A stretch of 64,000 nt of DNA, from positions 992,001 through 1,056,000 of the forward strand of contig CP102611.1 in assembly GCA_041874755.1 (NCBI GenBank), written 5' to 3'. The notes below the pieces were generated by a model. The model was not told where the DNA came from. It did no database searches and saw only the letters and a list, made by a program, of their open reading frames with translations. A program made the position numbers and the translations under genes. Shown here in pieces: positions 37,301 to 45,063 of this stretch (position 1 is its first letter; each line of letters starts with the position of its first letter). This stretch comes from Chitinibacter sp. SCUT-21. GTDB lineage: Bacteria > Pseudomonadota > Gammaproteobacteria > Burkholderiales > Chitinibacteraceae.

Positions 37301-38828
37301 TTTTTACGAAAACACAAAGATTGGCCTGCGCCCATTCCGCAACAACATCACGTATTTCGGGATCGATGCAGATCAGTTAATGCAGGTCAAACCTGAATTA
37401 ACGCATCGTCTTTTTGGTGAGGTGATTCGCTTATTTGCTGATGGCACTCTAACACCACTCCCCTATCAAGTATTTGATGCGTCAGAAGTGGTCGATGCCT
37501 TCCGCAATATGCAACAAGCACGGCAAATCGGCAAGATTATAGTGACGTACCATAATGGCTTGCCGGCCGTTACAACTACACAGCCGCAAGCAAATAACCG
37601 CGTACTTAAATTCGATCCAAATGCCTGCTATCTAGTGACAGGTGGACTGAATGGTTTTGGACTTGAAACCGCAAAATGGCTTGCAAACAAAGGTGCGAAA
37701 CATCTAATCCTGCTTAGCCGCCGTGGCGCTGCAACGCCAGAGGCAGAAACGGCTGTTGCACTTCTGAAAGCACAAGGAGTAACTGCAGAAGCGCTGAAAT
37801 GCGATGTCACAGATTTCGCTGCTTTGCAGACTATCTTTGCTAGCTTTGGCAAAACTCGTCCACCGCTCAAAGGCATTGTTCACGCTGCTGTGGTCATTGA
37901 TGACGGATTAATTCGCAATCTAGATTCGGCGCAAATTGAACGCGTACTGGCCCCCAAAATGCTTGGCGTAGATTATCTAGACCAGCTCAGTCGTGCTTCT
38001 GCAATCGATTTCTTTGTGCTGTACTCATCAGGAACTACGCTATTTGGCAACCCAGGCCAGGCTAGTTATGTCGCAGCCAACTGCTATTTAGAATCAGTGG
38101 CGGCAGCACGTCGTGCCAATGGCTTGCCAGCAACTTGCGTTCGCTGGGGCGCAATTGATGACGTTGGCTTCCTCGCTCGGAATGAAAAAATCAAGGATGC
38201 CTTGCAGAGTCGTATGGGAGGACAAGCACTGAACTCTGCTAGTGCACTGGCCGAGCTAGAAAAAATGATCTTAACGGGAGCCTCAGATTTAGGTGTGCTG
38301 GAATTGGACTGGAAAGCACTTGAACGCTTTTTGCCATCAGCGGCTTCGCCGAAATTTAAACGTGTAGCACGACAAGCTGGTGAATCAGCACAAAGTGATG
38401 ATGCAGGGGAAACCATTGCGCAGCTAATCGCAACATTGTCCGACGACGAACTTCACACCACTTTCGTTGACATGCTGAAGACTGAAGTGGGTGGCATTCT
38501 GCGCATTGCTCCAGAAAAAATCGATGCCAATGGCTCACTGTACGACATGGGACTCGACTCCTTGATGGGGGTTGAATTAGTGGTCGCTTTAGAAGAGCGC
38601 TTTGGAACCCGACTACCTATCATGGCTCTCAGCCAAAACCCAACGCTAACCAAACTGGCAGAGAAGCTGATTCAGCAGCTCAAAGGCAGTCAAGTAGAAC
38701 AAATCAGTGACACCGAGAGCCGAATTCAACTATTAGCAGCACAACATGGCGCGACTGAACAGACAGACTCCGCTGCGCTCGCCGCACAACTCGTGAATAC
38801 CGCTGGTTCAGCAAGGATTATTAAGTAA
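31335..38828 (+). CDS. Type I polyketide/fatty-acid synthase, KS-AT-DH-ER-KR-ACP (RkpA-like)
   Basis: 2497 residues, one complete highly reducing module. Ketosynthase 1-430: Cys172 in DTACSSS, His307 in EAHGTGT, His347 in KSNMGHLE. Acyltransferase ~530-830: GHSVGE with Ser626; YAFHS suggests malonyl specificity. Dehydratase ~890-1150: His928 in DHVVGEATVFPG and Asp1095 in HPALLD. Residues ~1160-1730 hold a degenerate methyltransferase/structural-KR-like region without a clear SAM motif. Enoylreductase ~1740-2065: HGAAGGVGIAAIQLA. Ketoreductase ~2090-2290: TGGLNGFG. ACP ~2360-2450: Ser2409 in GLDSLMG. No thioesterase, so the chain leaves by another enzyme, probably the oxoamine synthase that overlaps its stop (TAATG). 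Size, domains and neighbours recall RkpA of Sinorhizobium. Confidence 0.93.
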   Translation: MSKKVAIVGYSFRFPGVSTENYWQQLLDEQNLVTEVQAGRWAQEMYRHPDKNTPGTSYTFAAGSIGDVSGFDAGFFGISPREAAMMDPQQRILLEMSWEAFEHAGKKPSAMRGSNCGVYVGFASVDYAYRMADDLAALDSAAATGNTGSIAANRISYIFDLRGPSMAIDTACSSSLVAFHQACQAIRAGEIDMALAGGVSLHLHPYGFVIFSKATMLSRKGRCNVFDEAGDGYVRSEGGGIILLKDYDKAIADGDRILAVVAGSGVNTDGKKNGLTIPSHIAQAELLTRTYTQAGISADDIDYLEAHGTGTAVGDPIETRAIGTALGQLRDKNNPLPIGSVKSNMGHLETASGIAGLVKALNIVQKRTVPATIGIKRLNPKIDFASLNIKVVTKAQPLKKDGQITVGVNSFGFGGANAHVILQSHVATQLTAEPKAKTAIKQPNYPLRISARNEVALKAFAQALVDDIEEHEASASLYDYTYTLLNHREHFDYCATTFVQSFAEMKSALKAIAGDNPAKQLITTGNAVSKPLGPVFIFSGNGSQWHGMGQTLLRESAVFKQTLQEIDTYFKPLAGWSILEHFKEATAEQRYEYTEIAQPALFALQVGIVQVLAQLGIKPQAVAGHSVGEVAAAWCSGALSLKDASYVIYNRSHWQGTTKGQGQMTAVGLSAEQVSQYLRELKLDDVIAIAGANSDRGATIAGANCHLDIIEKTLAEKSIFFKRLDLDYAFHSEAMNPIEKDVIKSLADLSPQASRIPFYSTVTGALLDGSQLDATYWWHNIRQPVQFAPASQALIEAGFNVFTEIGPHPVLRSYLSDALKSSQAIGAVIPTLQRKDERLEHILACAHKIIIAGCESAWNHQYPVAGQLLDLPHYPWQRETLWHEVTSESQGLLQRKSLHPLLGHSHTQFANTWENRLDVATQTIFADHVVGEATVFPGTGYVEMALAAAAVQMPDLTVFELEELEILTPLILSDNQIKVCRTQQIGVDGALQIQARSYASDSADWSVHAKVRIRPEPSHTRLDQAPSLTVPTQQPLFNAQSHALLTKMAGLSYGPAFSCIKHGWVSEQTVLAELIAPPAITEDLDHYLLHPALLDCTFQLIIQLLRDDVAQQAGVAFIPTKIGHVTFSKECGPITYVQAKLVQRAPHSLTAEFTLYDADGGVIALIEEARFRSVRLHKEQQKPLHLLDYTTEAAPLSHHKRAATFERLATQLQNQAAQTPETTLLINEVDPLLDALASQANYELLLTTTESGILPESPSLASVEALQRYNEALALATHDGIVSINIDGQQQLNSPHEGLCSQAIWQTVLADYPDYFQLAHAIDLTAQSGKAQIAENFPALKLPKRSYAELWQAALGTRQQLIAKLIASSLEQELSTLPEGQRLSVLESSGANSICAQQIIPLLQNPNFDFTLQTTSAEVAANLQALQEQQTNFNIELHPDSATHHRVFDLALISLNFSDQSDFDQALESAIERLAPGGLLLLIGRENSSWITFTQGTKPHTTIEYATQYLIDKGLQINTAEITPDQSSDLVFVSASKSQQASNPGAELPLVYVVGSAVELPADFIGTLKDNCTALFITKLEELSDAFTNAPQANTHIIVTEGLFAQTSDPISALKKQNARCRAVAQVHQLLEQHQWVSTLWLPTIAASSHLLADGAHAEQSSDSALWGFGRTLQNESNTAEVRLIDCLSSLTTAEIATCLLDEIRANDAETEVIYTGIGKRFVTRLRYTEMPNTESSAPDASANQIHRLGFQFPGQLRNLQWEQSDLGELADDQLDIAIKATGLNFRDVMYTLGLLSDEAVENGFAGPSLGLEFAGEVRRVGSKVNGYNVGDLVVGFGPYSFADRVYTTPSAIALIPEGISCEAAATIPSVFFTVYYGLHYLARLQAGERILIHGAAGGVGIAAIQLARHLGAEIYATAGSDEKRLFLQNLGVEHIYDSRSLVFADEILRDTQGQGVDVVLNSLAGEAVNRNFDVLRPFGRFLELGKRDFYENTKIGLRPFRNNITYFGIDADQLMQVKPELTHRLFGEVIRLFADGTLTPLPYQVFDASEVVDAFRNMQQARQIGKIIVTYHNGLPAVTTTQPQANNRVLKFDPNACYLVTGGLNGFGLETAKWLANKGAKHLILLSRRGAATPEAETAVALLKAQGVTAEALKCDVTDFAALQTIFASFGKTRPPLKGIVHAAVVIDDGLIRNLDSAQIERVLAPKMLGVDYLDQLSRASAIDFFVLYSSGTTLFGNPGQASYVAANCYLESVAAARRANGLPATCVRWGAIDDVGFLARNEKIKDALQSRMGGQALNSASALAELEKMILTGASDLGVLELDWKALERFLPSAASPKFKRVARQAGESAQSDDAGETIAQLIATLSDDELHTTFVDMLKTEVGGILRIAPEKIDANGSLYDMGLDSLMGVELVVALEERFGTRLPIMALSQNPTLTKLAEKLIQQLKGSQVEQISDTESRIQLLAAQHGATEQTDSAALAAQLVNTAGSARIIK

Positions 38829-40159
38829 TGGCAGTTAAAGGAATTGCTGGGCTCACCGGTCAGCTCAAAGATAAGCTGATACAACAGGCCCTAGAGCGAA
38901 AACTCAAACAAGCTGAAAATCCGCGAGTTGAATCCAAATCTGCACAATCAGCGGTACCAGAAGCTTTTTATAAATTTGACCAGCACCCAGGCTATACCCA
39001 ATTGCGGATTATTTCCGAAGGTGGCCGCAGACTAGGAATAGAAAGCCCGTTTTTCAAATTGCATGAAGGATTGGCAGGTGCAACGACAACGATTGATGGC
39101 AAAGAATATATCAACTTTGCTAGTTATAACTACTTGGGACTAAATGGCCACCCCAAAGTCAGCCAAGCAGCTAAGGATGCCATTGACCGCTATGGCATTT
39201 CAGTATCGGCCAGCCGTGTCGTCTCAGGTGAACGGCCAATCCATCGAGCCCTCGAATCCAAACTGGCCGAAGTTTATGACGTTGATGCTGCGATTGTCTT
39301 TGTTAGTGGACATGCAACCAACGTCAGTACCATCGGCTTATTATTTGGGCCTAAAGATCTCATCATTCATGATGAATACATTCACAACAGTGCATTACAG
39401 GGCATATTGCTCTCGGGCGCAAAAAGACTATCGTTTGCACATAACGACTTAAAGGCACTTGATGAAATCCTCGGCAATAATCGGCATGACTTTGAACGTG
39501 TCCTGATTGTAGTTGAAGGCATCTACAGCATGGATGGCGATTACCCAGACCTACCTGAACTTATCGCAATCAAACAGCGTCATTGTGCTTTTCTGATGGT
39601 TGATGAGGCACACTCATTCGGAGTGATGGGCAAGACCGGCCTCGGCATTCGAGAACATTTTGGTGTGCCAGGTAAAGATGTAGACATTTGGATGGGTACA
39701 TTGAGCAAGTCTTTGGCAGGATGCGGTGGCTATATCGCCGGAGAAACCGCCTTAATTGAGCATTTAAAATGTTTAGCCCCAGGATTTTTGTATAGCGTTG
39801 GGATGCCCGCTCCCGTGGCAGCTGCTTCACTCGTGGCATTAGAGTGTATGCAGTCTGAGCCAGATCGTGTAACCCAGCTACAGAAAATGGGGCGCTATTT
39901 TCTGGAGCAAGCTCAGCAACTAGGGATCAACACCGGATCTAGTTCAGGCTTAGCAGTCATACCCGCGCTCGTAGGCAGCTCGATTAAAGCAGCACGTTTA
40001 TCCGCCACTCTTTTTGAGCAAGGAGTAAATGTACAGCCAATTTTGTACCCTGCTGTACCAGAAAGTGCTGCGCGCCTACGGTTTTTCATTAGCAGTGAAC
40101 ATACCGTAGAACAAATTGATTTTACGTTGGAATCTTTGCAAAAAGCATTGCCCAAATAA
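38828..40159 (+). CDS. Alpha-oxoamine synthase, PLP-dependent (AONS/serine palmitoyltransferase type, RkpG-like)
   Basis: 443 residues. After a ~50-residue N-terminal extension comes the fold-type I PLP domain: INFASYNYLGL, SGERPIHRALESKLAEVY, HDEYIHNSALQGILLSG, DEAHSFGVMG (Asp259, His262) and the Schiff-base Lys294 in GTLSKSLAGCGGYIAG. Such enzymes condense an acyl thioester with an amino acid with loss of CO2 to give an alpha-amino ketone. Direct TAATG coupling to the PKS suggests that it off-loads the PKS chain from ACP. The amino acid (serine, glycine or alanine) cannot be told. A short-chain dehydrogenase at 62852 could reduce the ketone. Confidence 0.9.
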   Translation: MAVKGIAGLTGQLKDKLIQQALERKLKQAENPRVESKSAQSAVPEAFYKFDQHPGYTQLRIISEGGRRLGIESPFFKLHEGLAGATTTIDGKEYINFASYNYLGLNGHPKVSQAAKDAIDRYGISVSASRVVSGERPIHRALESKLAEVYDVDAAIVFVSGHATNVSTIGLLFGPKDLIIHDEYIHNSALQGILLSGAKRLSFAHNDLKALDEILGNNRHDFERVLIVVEGIYSMDGDYPDLPELIAIKQRHCAFLMVDEAHSFGVMGKTGLGIREHFGVPGKDVDIWMGTLSKSLAGCGGYIAGETALIEHLKCLAPGFLYSVGMPAPVAAASLVALECMQSEPDRVTQLQKMGRYFLEQAQQLGINTGSSSGLAVIPALVGSSIKAARLSATLFEQGVNVQPILYPAVPESAARLRFFISSEHTVEQIDFTLESLQKALPK

Positions 40160-40164
40160 TTAAC

Positions 40165-41013
40165 ATGAGCATCTTCGATAACTTACAGCTACTCTGGGCA
40201 CAATTATGGAAACCTCAGGACAAGGCGGTAGAAATTACTATTTGTCCTGAGAGGAATTATATTTTTGACATTCTAGAAGAAGGTAAAAAAAAGAACTCCA
40301 TTCATCTGCTGGGAGAGGCCAAAATAGGTAGGATTAAACACAAAGAACATTTGTCATCTCAAAAATCGCAAGATGCGTCATTAACCTGCCAAATAATTCA
40401 AATATTCAGCCAAATCCTAAATGAGCATCCTGAAATGCATGCCTATCTGAAAGGGAGGAGGCAAAGAGTCATTTTCCAGAATGTTGATCTGGCCTGCATG
40501 GTTGAGAGAGAGCTAGCAGATGGATCTTTACAACCACTGCATTATATTATCCGAGACTGCGAAAAAAAGAATTTAAGCGAGCTACAACATGAACTCAATA
40601 AAGCAAGAAATGCACCGATTGGGAATGGCGGCCCACTAACATCGCTTGAAATGTGGTTTATGACCTGGCCCAGGTGGTGTCGTAAATTAATTTGGCTTTG
40701 GATAAAGTATGATCCCTATACAAGTAAACAATTAATTGGGACTGCGGGGGTCACGTCTATGGGGATGCACTCTCAAAATGGCATGCTAGTAATACCAATA
40801 TCACCACTGACAATAACGTTATCGATTGGTGGAGTAGAGAAAAGAAGAGGCACATCCTCCAGCGAAGAACACGATGATTATTATTTAAAGTTCGCATTAA
40901 CGGCCAACCACGATGTAATTGACGGGGCTCCTTTAATGAGATTCGCAGAAAAACTTAAGAACAAAATTGAGTCACAACTAAACGGTAGTGATCAACACGC
41001 GGAAAGACAATGA
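40165..41013 (+). CDS. Free-standing E2-type acyltransferase (2-oxoacid dehydrogenase catalytic domain)
   Basis: 282 residues. The C-terminal ~120 residues match the trimeric CAT/E2 fold: GTAGVTSMGM, ISPLTITLSIGGVEKR and the active-site signature FALTANHDVIDGAPLMRFAEKL, where the catalytic His and Asp-Gly are kept but the usual Arg after His is Asp. There is no lipoyl domain, no E1/E3-binding domain and no dehydrogenase gene nearby, so it is not part of a pyruvate-type complex. An earlier segment (PLTSLEMWFMTWPRWCRKL) is aromatic and amphipathic and may touch the membrane. It sits between the oxoamine synthase and the capsule exporter, overlapping the latter as ATGA; acylation of a lipid or sugar is inferred. 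Confidence 0.8.
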   Translation: MSIFDNLQLLWAQLWKPQDKAVEITICPERNYIFDILEEGKKKNSIHLLGEAKIGRIKHKEHLSSQKSQDASLTCQIIQIFSQILNEHPEMHAYLKGRRQRVIFQNVDLACMVERELADGSLQPLHYIIRDCEKKNLSELQHELNKARNAPIGNGGPLTSLEMWFMTWPRWCRKLIWLWIKYDPYTSKQLIGTAGVTSMGMHSQNGMLVIPISPLTITLSIGGVEKRRGTSSSEEHDDYYLKFALTANHDVIDGAPLMRFAEKLKNKIESQLNGSDQHAERQ

Positions 41014-42098
41014 CTTTTTTCAAAGACAAATTATTTATTGGCACAGTTGCGATTCCTACTTTCATCGCCACGATTTATTTTGGGATCATTGCTTCAGATG
41101 TATTTACCTCAGAATCAAGCTTCGTCGTACGTTCACAACAAAAGCAAAGCCCAAGTAGTTTAAACGCAATTTTGCAGTCCAACGGCATAGGACGCGCGGG
41201 TGACGAAACATATCCAGTTCACGACTTCATTAGCTCACGTGATGCACTCCGTGAACTGGAGAAGACATTCAACTTAAAAGAAAAATACGGCAGCCAATCC
41301 ATTGATTTTATTGGTCGATTCCCTGGTATTTTATGGGATAACAACTTTGAAGATTTCCACTTGTTCTTCTTAAAAAAAGCAAACGTTGAGTTTGATCTTG
41401 TCACGGGAATCACAACTCTGAAAGTAAGTGCATACGAGCCTAAGCTTGCGCAAGAGATTAATATAAAACTCCTAAAAATGAGTGAAGATCTAATTAACCG
41501 ACTCAATCTGCGTGCACGCGAAGACTCACTAGCATTTGCATCCAAAATTGTTAATGAAGCAGAAGAAGAAACCAAAAAAGCCGCGATCAGTCTCTCAAAA
41601 TACCGTAATCAATCTGGTGTATTTGATCCTTATCAGCAGTCTGCAGGTCAATTAAAGCAAATAACAGCACTGACCGAGGAGTTAATCAAAAATCAAGTTC
41701 AACTTGCACAACTACAAGATCTAACACCGAACAACCCACAAATACCAAGTGTAAAAAATAGAATATCTTCTTTACAAAATATTATTGCACTAGAAAAAGA
41801 GAAAATCACCGGTAAAGGGACTTCTTTATCATCAGAAGCAGCAGAGTTTCAAAAGCTGAGCCTAGACCAAGCTTTTGCAGAACGTCGCCTAGCTGCCGCC
41901 ATGACTTTCCTAGAACAAGCAAGAGCTGATTCACTAAGGCAAAGTTTGTATATTGAGCGAATTGCCGAACCTCATTTACCAGATGTCGCCACACAACCCA
42001 AACGCTTTAGAGGCGTTTTAGCAACATTTATTATAGGTTTAATCTTGTGGGGAGTACTGAGTATGCTGCTAGCGGGAGTTAGGGAGCATAAAGATTGA
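41010..42098 (+). CDS. Capsule export inner-membrane protein, KpsE/CtrB/BexC family
   Basis: 362 residues with one membrane helix near each end (LFIGTVAIPTFIATIYFGIIA; GVLATFIIGLILWGVLSMLLAG) and a long periplasmic middle with helical, coiled-coil-like stretches (ASKIVNEAEEETKKAAISLSKY; QLAQLQDLTPNNPQIPSVKNRI), the PCP-3 co-polymerase layout. FTSESSFVVRSQ after the first helix is a family landmark. It links the ABC transporter to the outer-membrane channel encoded at 58121. The ATG overlaps the previous stop (ATGA). Confidence 0.92.
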   Translation: MTFFKDKLFIGTVAIPTFIATIYFGIIASDVFTSESSFVVRSQQKQSPSSLNAILQSNGIGRAGDETYPVHDFISSRDALRELEKTFNLKEKYGSQSIDFIGRFPGILWDNNFEDFHLFFLKKANVEFDLVTGITTLKVSAYEPKLAQEINIKLLKMSEDLINRLNLRAREDSLAFASKIVNEAEEETKKAAISLSKYRNQSGVFDPYQQSAGQLKQITALTEELIKNQVQLAQLQDLTPNNPQIPSVKNRISSLQNIIALEKEKITGKGTSLSSEAAEFQKLSLDQAFAERRLAAAMTFLEQARADSLRQSLYIERIAEPHLPDVATQPKRFRGVLATFIIGLILWGVLSMLLAGVREHKD

Positions 42099-42889
42099 TA
42101 GACAAGGTATTATTTTTAAAAAGATCATTCAGCATTCAATGCACAGTGATCTCCGCTTTATTAATGCGGGAGGTAATTACGCGCTATGGGCGGAATAATC
42201 TTGGATTTATGTGGCTTTTTTTTGAGCCTATGTTATTTACTGCCGGGATCTCAATCCTTTGGTATTTCACGCGGGGAGCGCATGGGTTATCCCTACCCAT
42301 TATTCCATTTGCATTAACAGGGTATTCTACCGTGTTGCTATGGCGCAACGCCTCCACTCGGTGTGCCAAAGCAATTGAACCTAATATTTCTCTATTATTT
42401 CACCGTAATGTTACAGTATTAGATCTTTTCATAACTCGTGTGCTATTAGAAATCGCAGGTGCAACAATAGCCCTGATTGGCTTGTCTGTTATTTTTATAT
42501 CACTAGGCCTAATGAAGATCCCTAGTGATATATTAACCATGATTTGGGGTTGGCTGTTATTCTGTTGGTTCGCATTTAGCCTCGGTTTGATTGTAGGGGT
42601 AATGACAGAAGTATCTGAAACCTTTGGTAGAACCTGGGGCTTGTTAACCTACTTAGCATTTCCTCTATCAGGGGCTTTTTTTATGGTTGAATGGCTTCCA
42701 CATAGTGCAGCACAGTGGATGTTATTGATACCTATGGTCCATGGCACAGAAATGCTGCGAGAAGGTTACTTTGGGCCATTGGTTAATGCACATTATGATG
42801 CAAGTTATTTTGCTTTAATTAATTTTGTCATGCTATTTATTGGCTTAGCCCTACTTACTCGTTTCAAAAATAGTCTAGGTGAAGAATGA
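42095..42889 (+). CDS. Capsule ABC transporter permease, KpsM/CtrC/BexB family
   Basis: 264 residues, six membrane helices, ABC-2 type. The start is a TTG at 42095 overlapping the kpsE-like stop (TTGA) with AGGGAG eight bases upstream. [23 protein letters not shown] is the conserved N-terminal amphipathic region; [17 protein letters not shown] near the C-terminus is also diagnostic. It carries lipid-linked capsule across the inner membrane together with the ATPase encoded next. Confidence 0.94.
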   Translation: MIDKVLFLKRSFSIQCTVISALLMREVITRYGRNNLGFMWLFFEPMLFTAGISILWYFTRGAHGLSLPIIPFALTGYSTVLLWRNASTRCAKAIEPNISLLFHRNVTVLDLFITRVLLEIAGATIALIGLSVIFISLGLMKIPSDILTMIWGWLLFCWFAFSLGLIVGVMTEVSETFGRTWGLLTYLAFPLSGAFFMVEWLPHSAAQWMLLIPMVHGTEMLREGYFGPLVNAHYDASYFALINFVMLFIGLALLTRFKNSLGEE

Positions 42890-43536
42890 TAAAAATTAAC
42901 AACTTAGAAAAAAAATATGAAACACGGAATGGTCAAAGAACAATTTTGCGCAACATCAATCTAACGATTGAGCGTGGGCAAAAAATAGGTATATTAGGTC
43001 GGAATGGTAGTGGTAAATCCACGTTATTGAGAATCATTGGCGGGGCGGAAAACCCAACCTCTGGCTCAATCACTCGCAACATGAAGGTTTCGTGGCCTTT
43101 AGCATTTGCGGGCGGATTCCAAGGTAGCCTGACAGGTCTGGACAACTTGAAATTTATTTGTCGGATTTATGAAGCAGATATTCAGGCTGCGATCCCTTTT
43201 GTAGAAGAATTTAGTGAGCTTGGTACTTATTTTCGTGAACCAGTCAAACGTTACTCGGCGGGAATGAGGGCTCGCTTAGCCTTTGCTTTGTCAATGGCTG
43301 TTGAGTTTGATTGCTATTTAATTGATGAAGTAATGGCCGTTGGCGATAGTCGATTTCATGACAAATGTCATTATGAACTTTTTGAAAAACGTAAAGATCG
43401 AAGCTTAATTATCGTTTCACACATTCCTGAGGCTATTCGTGATCACTGCGACACCTTCTATGTAATGAAAGATGGGATGATTACCCAATATAAGGACGTA
43501 GACCAAGCGTATGAGTACTATGAACAAAACAACTAA
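42886..43536 (+). CDS. Capsule ABC transporter ATPase, KpsT/CtrD/BexA family
   Basis: 216 residues. Walker A is GRNGSGKST (Lys44), the signature is [17 protein letters not shown], Walker B is [12 protein letters not shown] and the switch His is in [15 protein letters not shown] in place of LSGGQ is normal for polysaccharide exporters. The ATG overlaps the permease stop (ATGA). It energises capsule export. Confidence 0.95.
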   Translation: MIKINNLEKKYETRNGQRTILRNINLTIERGQKIGILGRNGSGKSTLLRIIGGAENPTSGSITRNMKVSWPLAFAGGFQGSLTGLDNLKFICRIYEADIQAAIPFVEEFSELGTYFREPVKRYSAGMRARLAFALSMAVEFDCYLIDEVMAVGDSRFHDKCHYELFEKRKDRSLIIVSHIPEAIRDHCDTFYVMKDGMITQYKDVDQAYEYYEQNN

Positions 43537-43540
43537 AAGC

Positions 43541-45037
43541 ATGAATATATTAGTGGACTTAAAGCCAGCCTTGGATGGTTACGCAGGTATACCACAAGAA
43601 ACTCGTCTGTTGTTCCGTGGACTACGTTCAATTGAAGATTATGCTGTCGAAGGCCTTATTCAGCATGGCTCTCGTAAATTACGTCCAGCGGTGCACATTA
43701 AATCTAAAAAGTTAAAGCAAGCAGCAAGAGTAAATCGCTTATCACGTGCAGTTATTTCACTCTATGAAAAGCCTTATAGTTCTTTAATCGACAATATTCG
43801 TGATCATATCGAACGATATTTTTCGCTCTCCATTTTGCGACTTCGTGCCATAGCGGGGCTAGAAGTTCAGCCGGGCGTATTTGAAACCGATCTATTTGAT
43901 GACTTCATCTGGCGCACTTTTTTTAATAAAACACTACGTCCCATCGATAAAGGCCTAGTCACGCAGACCCGCTATCGCATACTCCGGCCATCACGGGTTG
44001 CGCTGCATAAAGTTGGATTGGCTGGATTAAAGTATGGCAACAACCCTAGTTATCTGAAAATCAACACCACTGACTACAATGTGCTTTTAGCACAAACCCC
44101 CTATCCCGGTCGTGTATCCAAAGGCACGCAACTCGTTGTGCGTTATCATGATGCCGTGCCAGTGTTAATGCCACACACAATTAGCGACAAAGCCTTCCAT
44201 CAGGCCACCCATTTCCATGCGTTGCAAAACAATATTAAACAAGGTGCCTGGTTCTCTTGCATCTCGGAAGCCACGCGCAGTGATTTATTAAAAATATTCC
44301 CAGAAGCAGAGCCGCGCACCATTGTGATTCATAACATGGTATCGGATGAATATTTTGAAGAGAACTCACATCGAAATCTAGTCAATCAAATCATCCGAAA
44401 TCGTATTGCGGGTGTGGATGAATTTAAAACCGAATTGAGCGGCATCGACTTCTCCGATAGCAAATCTGCCCCTGCATTCGAATATTTGCTAATGGTCTCA
44501 ACACTTGAACCACGCAAGAACCATCTGCTGTTGATGAGCGCCTGGGAGCGCTTGAAATACACCACAATGCCAAAATTAAAACTTGTCATCGTGGGATCAA
44601 TGGGCTGGGATCATCAACCCATTCTGAATGCCTTTAAACCATGGGCTCAACGTGGCGATCTGTTTTATTTAAACAATGTACCCTCTGCTGAGCTCCGCGT
44701 TTTATACAAACACGCAGCGGCGACTATTTGCCCTAGCCTCGCGGAAGGCTTTGATTACTCAGGTGTTGAAGCCATGCGCAGCGGCGGCATTGTGATTTCT
44801 TCAGACATTCCAGTACATCGGGAAATTTATGGCAGCGCATCAGAATACTTCGACCCCTACTCTACAGAAAATGCAGCAGAAATCATCCAAAACACGCTAA
44901 GCCCTGCAGGTGAAGATATTCGCAATCGATTGCGTTTAGCAGGTAAAAGTGTATCGGAACGATACACACCTAAGCATATCCTGCCGAAATGGCAGTCGTT
45001 TTTCTCCATGATTCGTCAGGCACAAGCCAATCGCTAA
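43541..45037 (+). CDS. Glycosyltransferase, GT4-like, capsule assembly
   Basis: 498 residues from the ATG at 43541, which places the conserved MNILVDLKPALDGYAGIPQE at the N-terminus; upstream in-frame ATGs at 43511 and 43520 lie inside the kpsT-like gene. The C-terminal half is a GT-B domain: LMVSTLEPRKNHLLLMSAWERL, LVIVGSMGWDH, LYKHAAATICPSLAEGFDYSGVEAMRSGG, the last with the E-x7-E-like nucleotide-sugar contact. It transfers a sugar in the cytoplasm. The donor cannot be predicted. Confidence 0.85.
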   Translation: MNILVDLKPALDGYAGIPQETRLLFRGLRSIEDYAVEGLIQHGSRKLRPAVHIKSKKLKQAARVNRLSRAVISLYEKPYSSLIDNIRDHIERYFSLSILRLRAIAGLEVQPGVFETDLFDDFIWRTFFNKTLRPIDKGLVTQTRYRILRPSRVALHKVGLAGLKYGNNPSYLKINTTDYNVLLAQTPYPGRVSKGTQLVVRYHDAVPVLMPHTISDKAFHQATHFHALQNNIKQGAWFSCISEATRSDLLKIFPEAEPRTIVIHNMVSDEYFEENSHRNLVNQIIRNRIAGVDEFKTELSGIDFSDSKSAPAFEYLLMVSTLEPRKNHLLLMSAWERLKYTTMPKLKLVIVGSMGWDHQPILNAFKPWAQRGDLFYLNNVPSAELRVLYKHAAATICPSLAEGFDYSGVEAMRSGGIVISSDIPVHREIYGSASEYFDPYSTENAAEIIQNTLSPAGEDIRNRLRLAGKSVSERYTPKHILPKWQSFFSMIRQAQANR

Positions 45038-45063
45038 GCTAAATATTAAAGGGGAGTTTTGCA

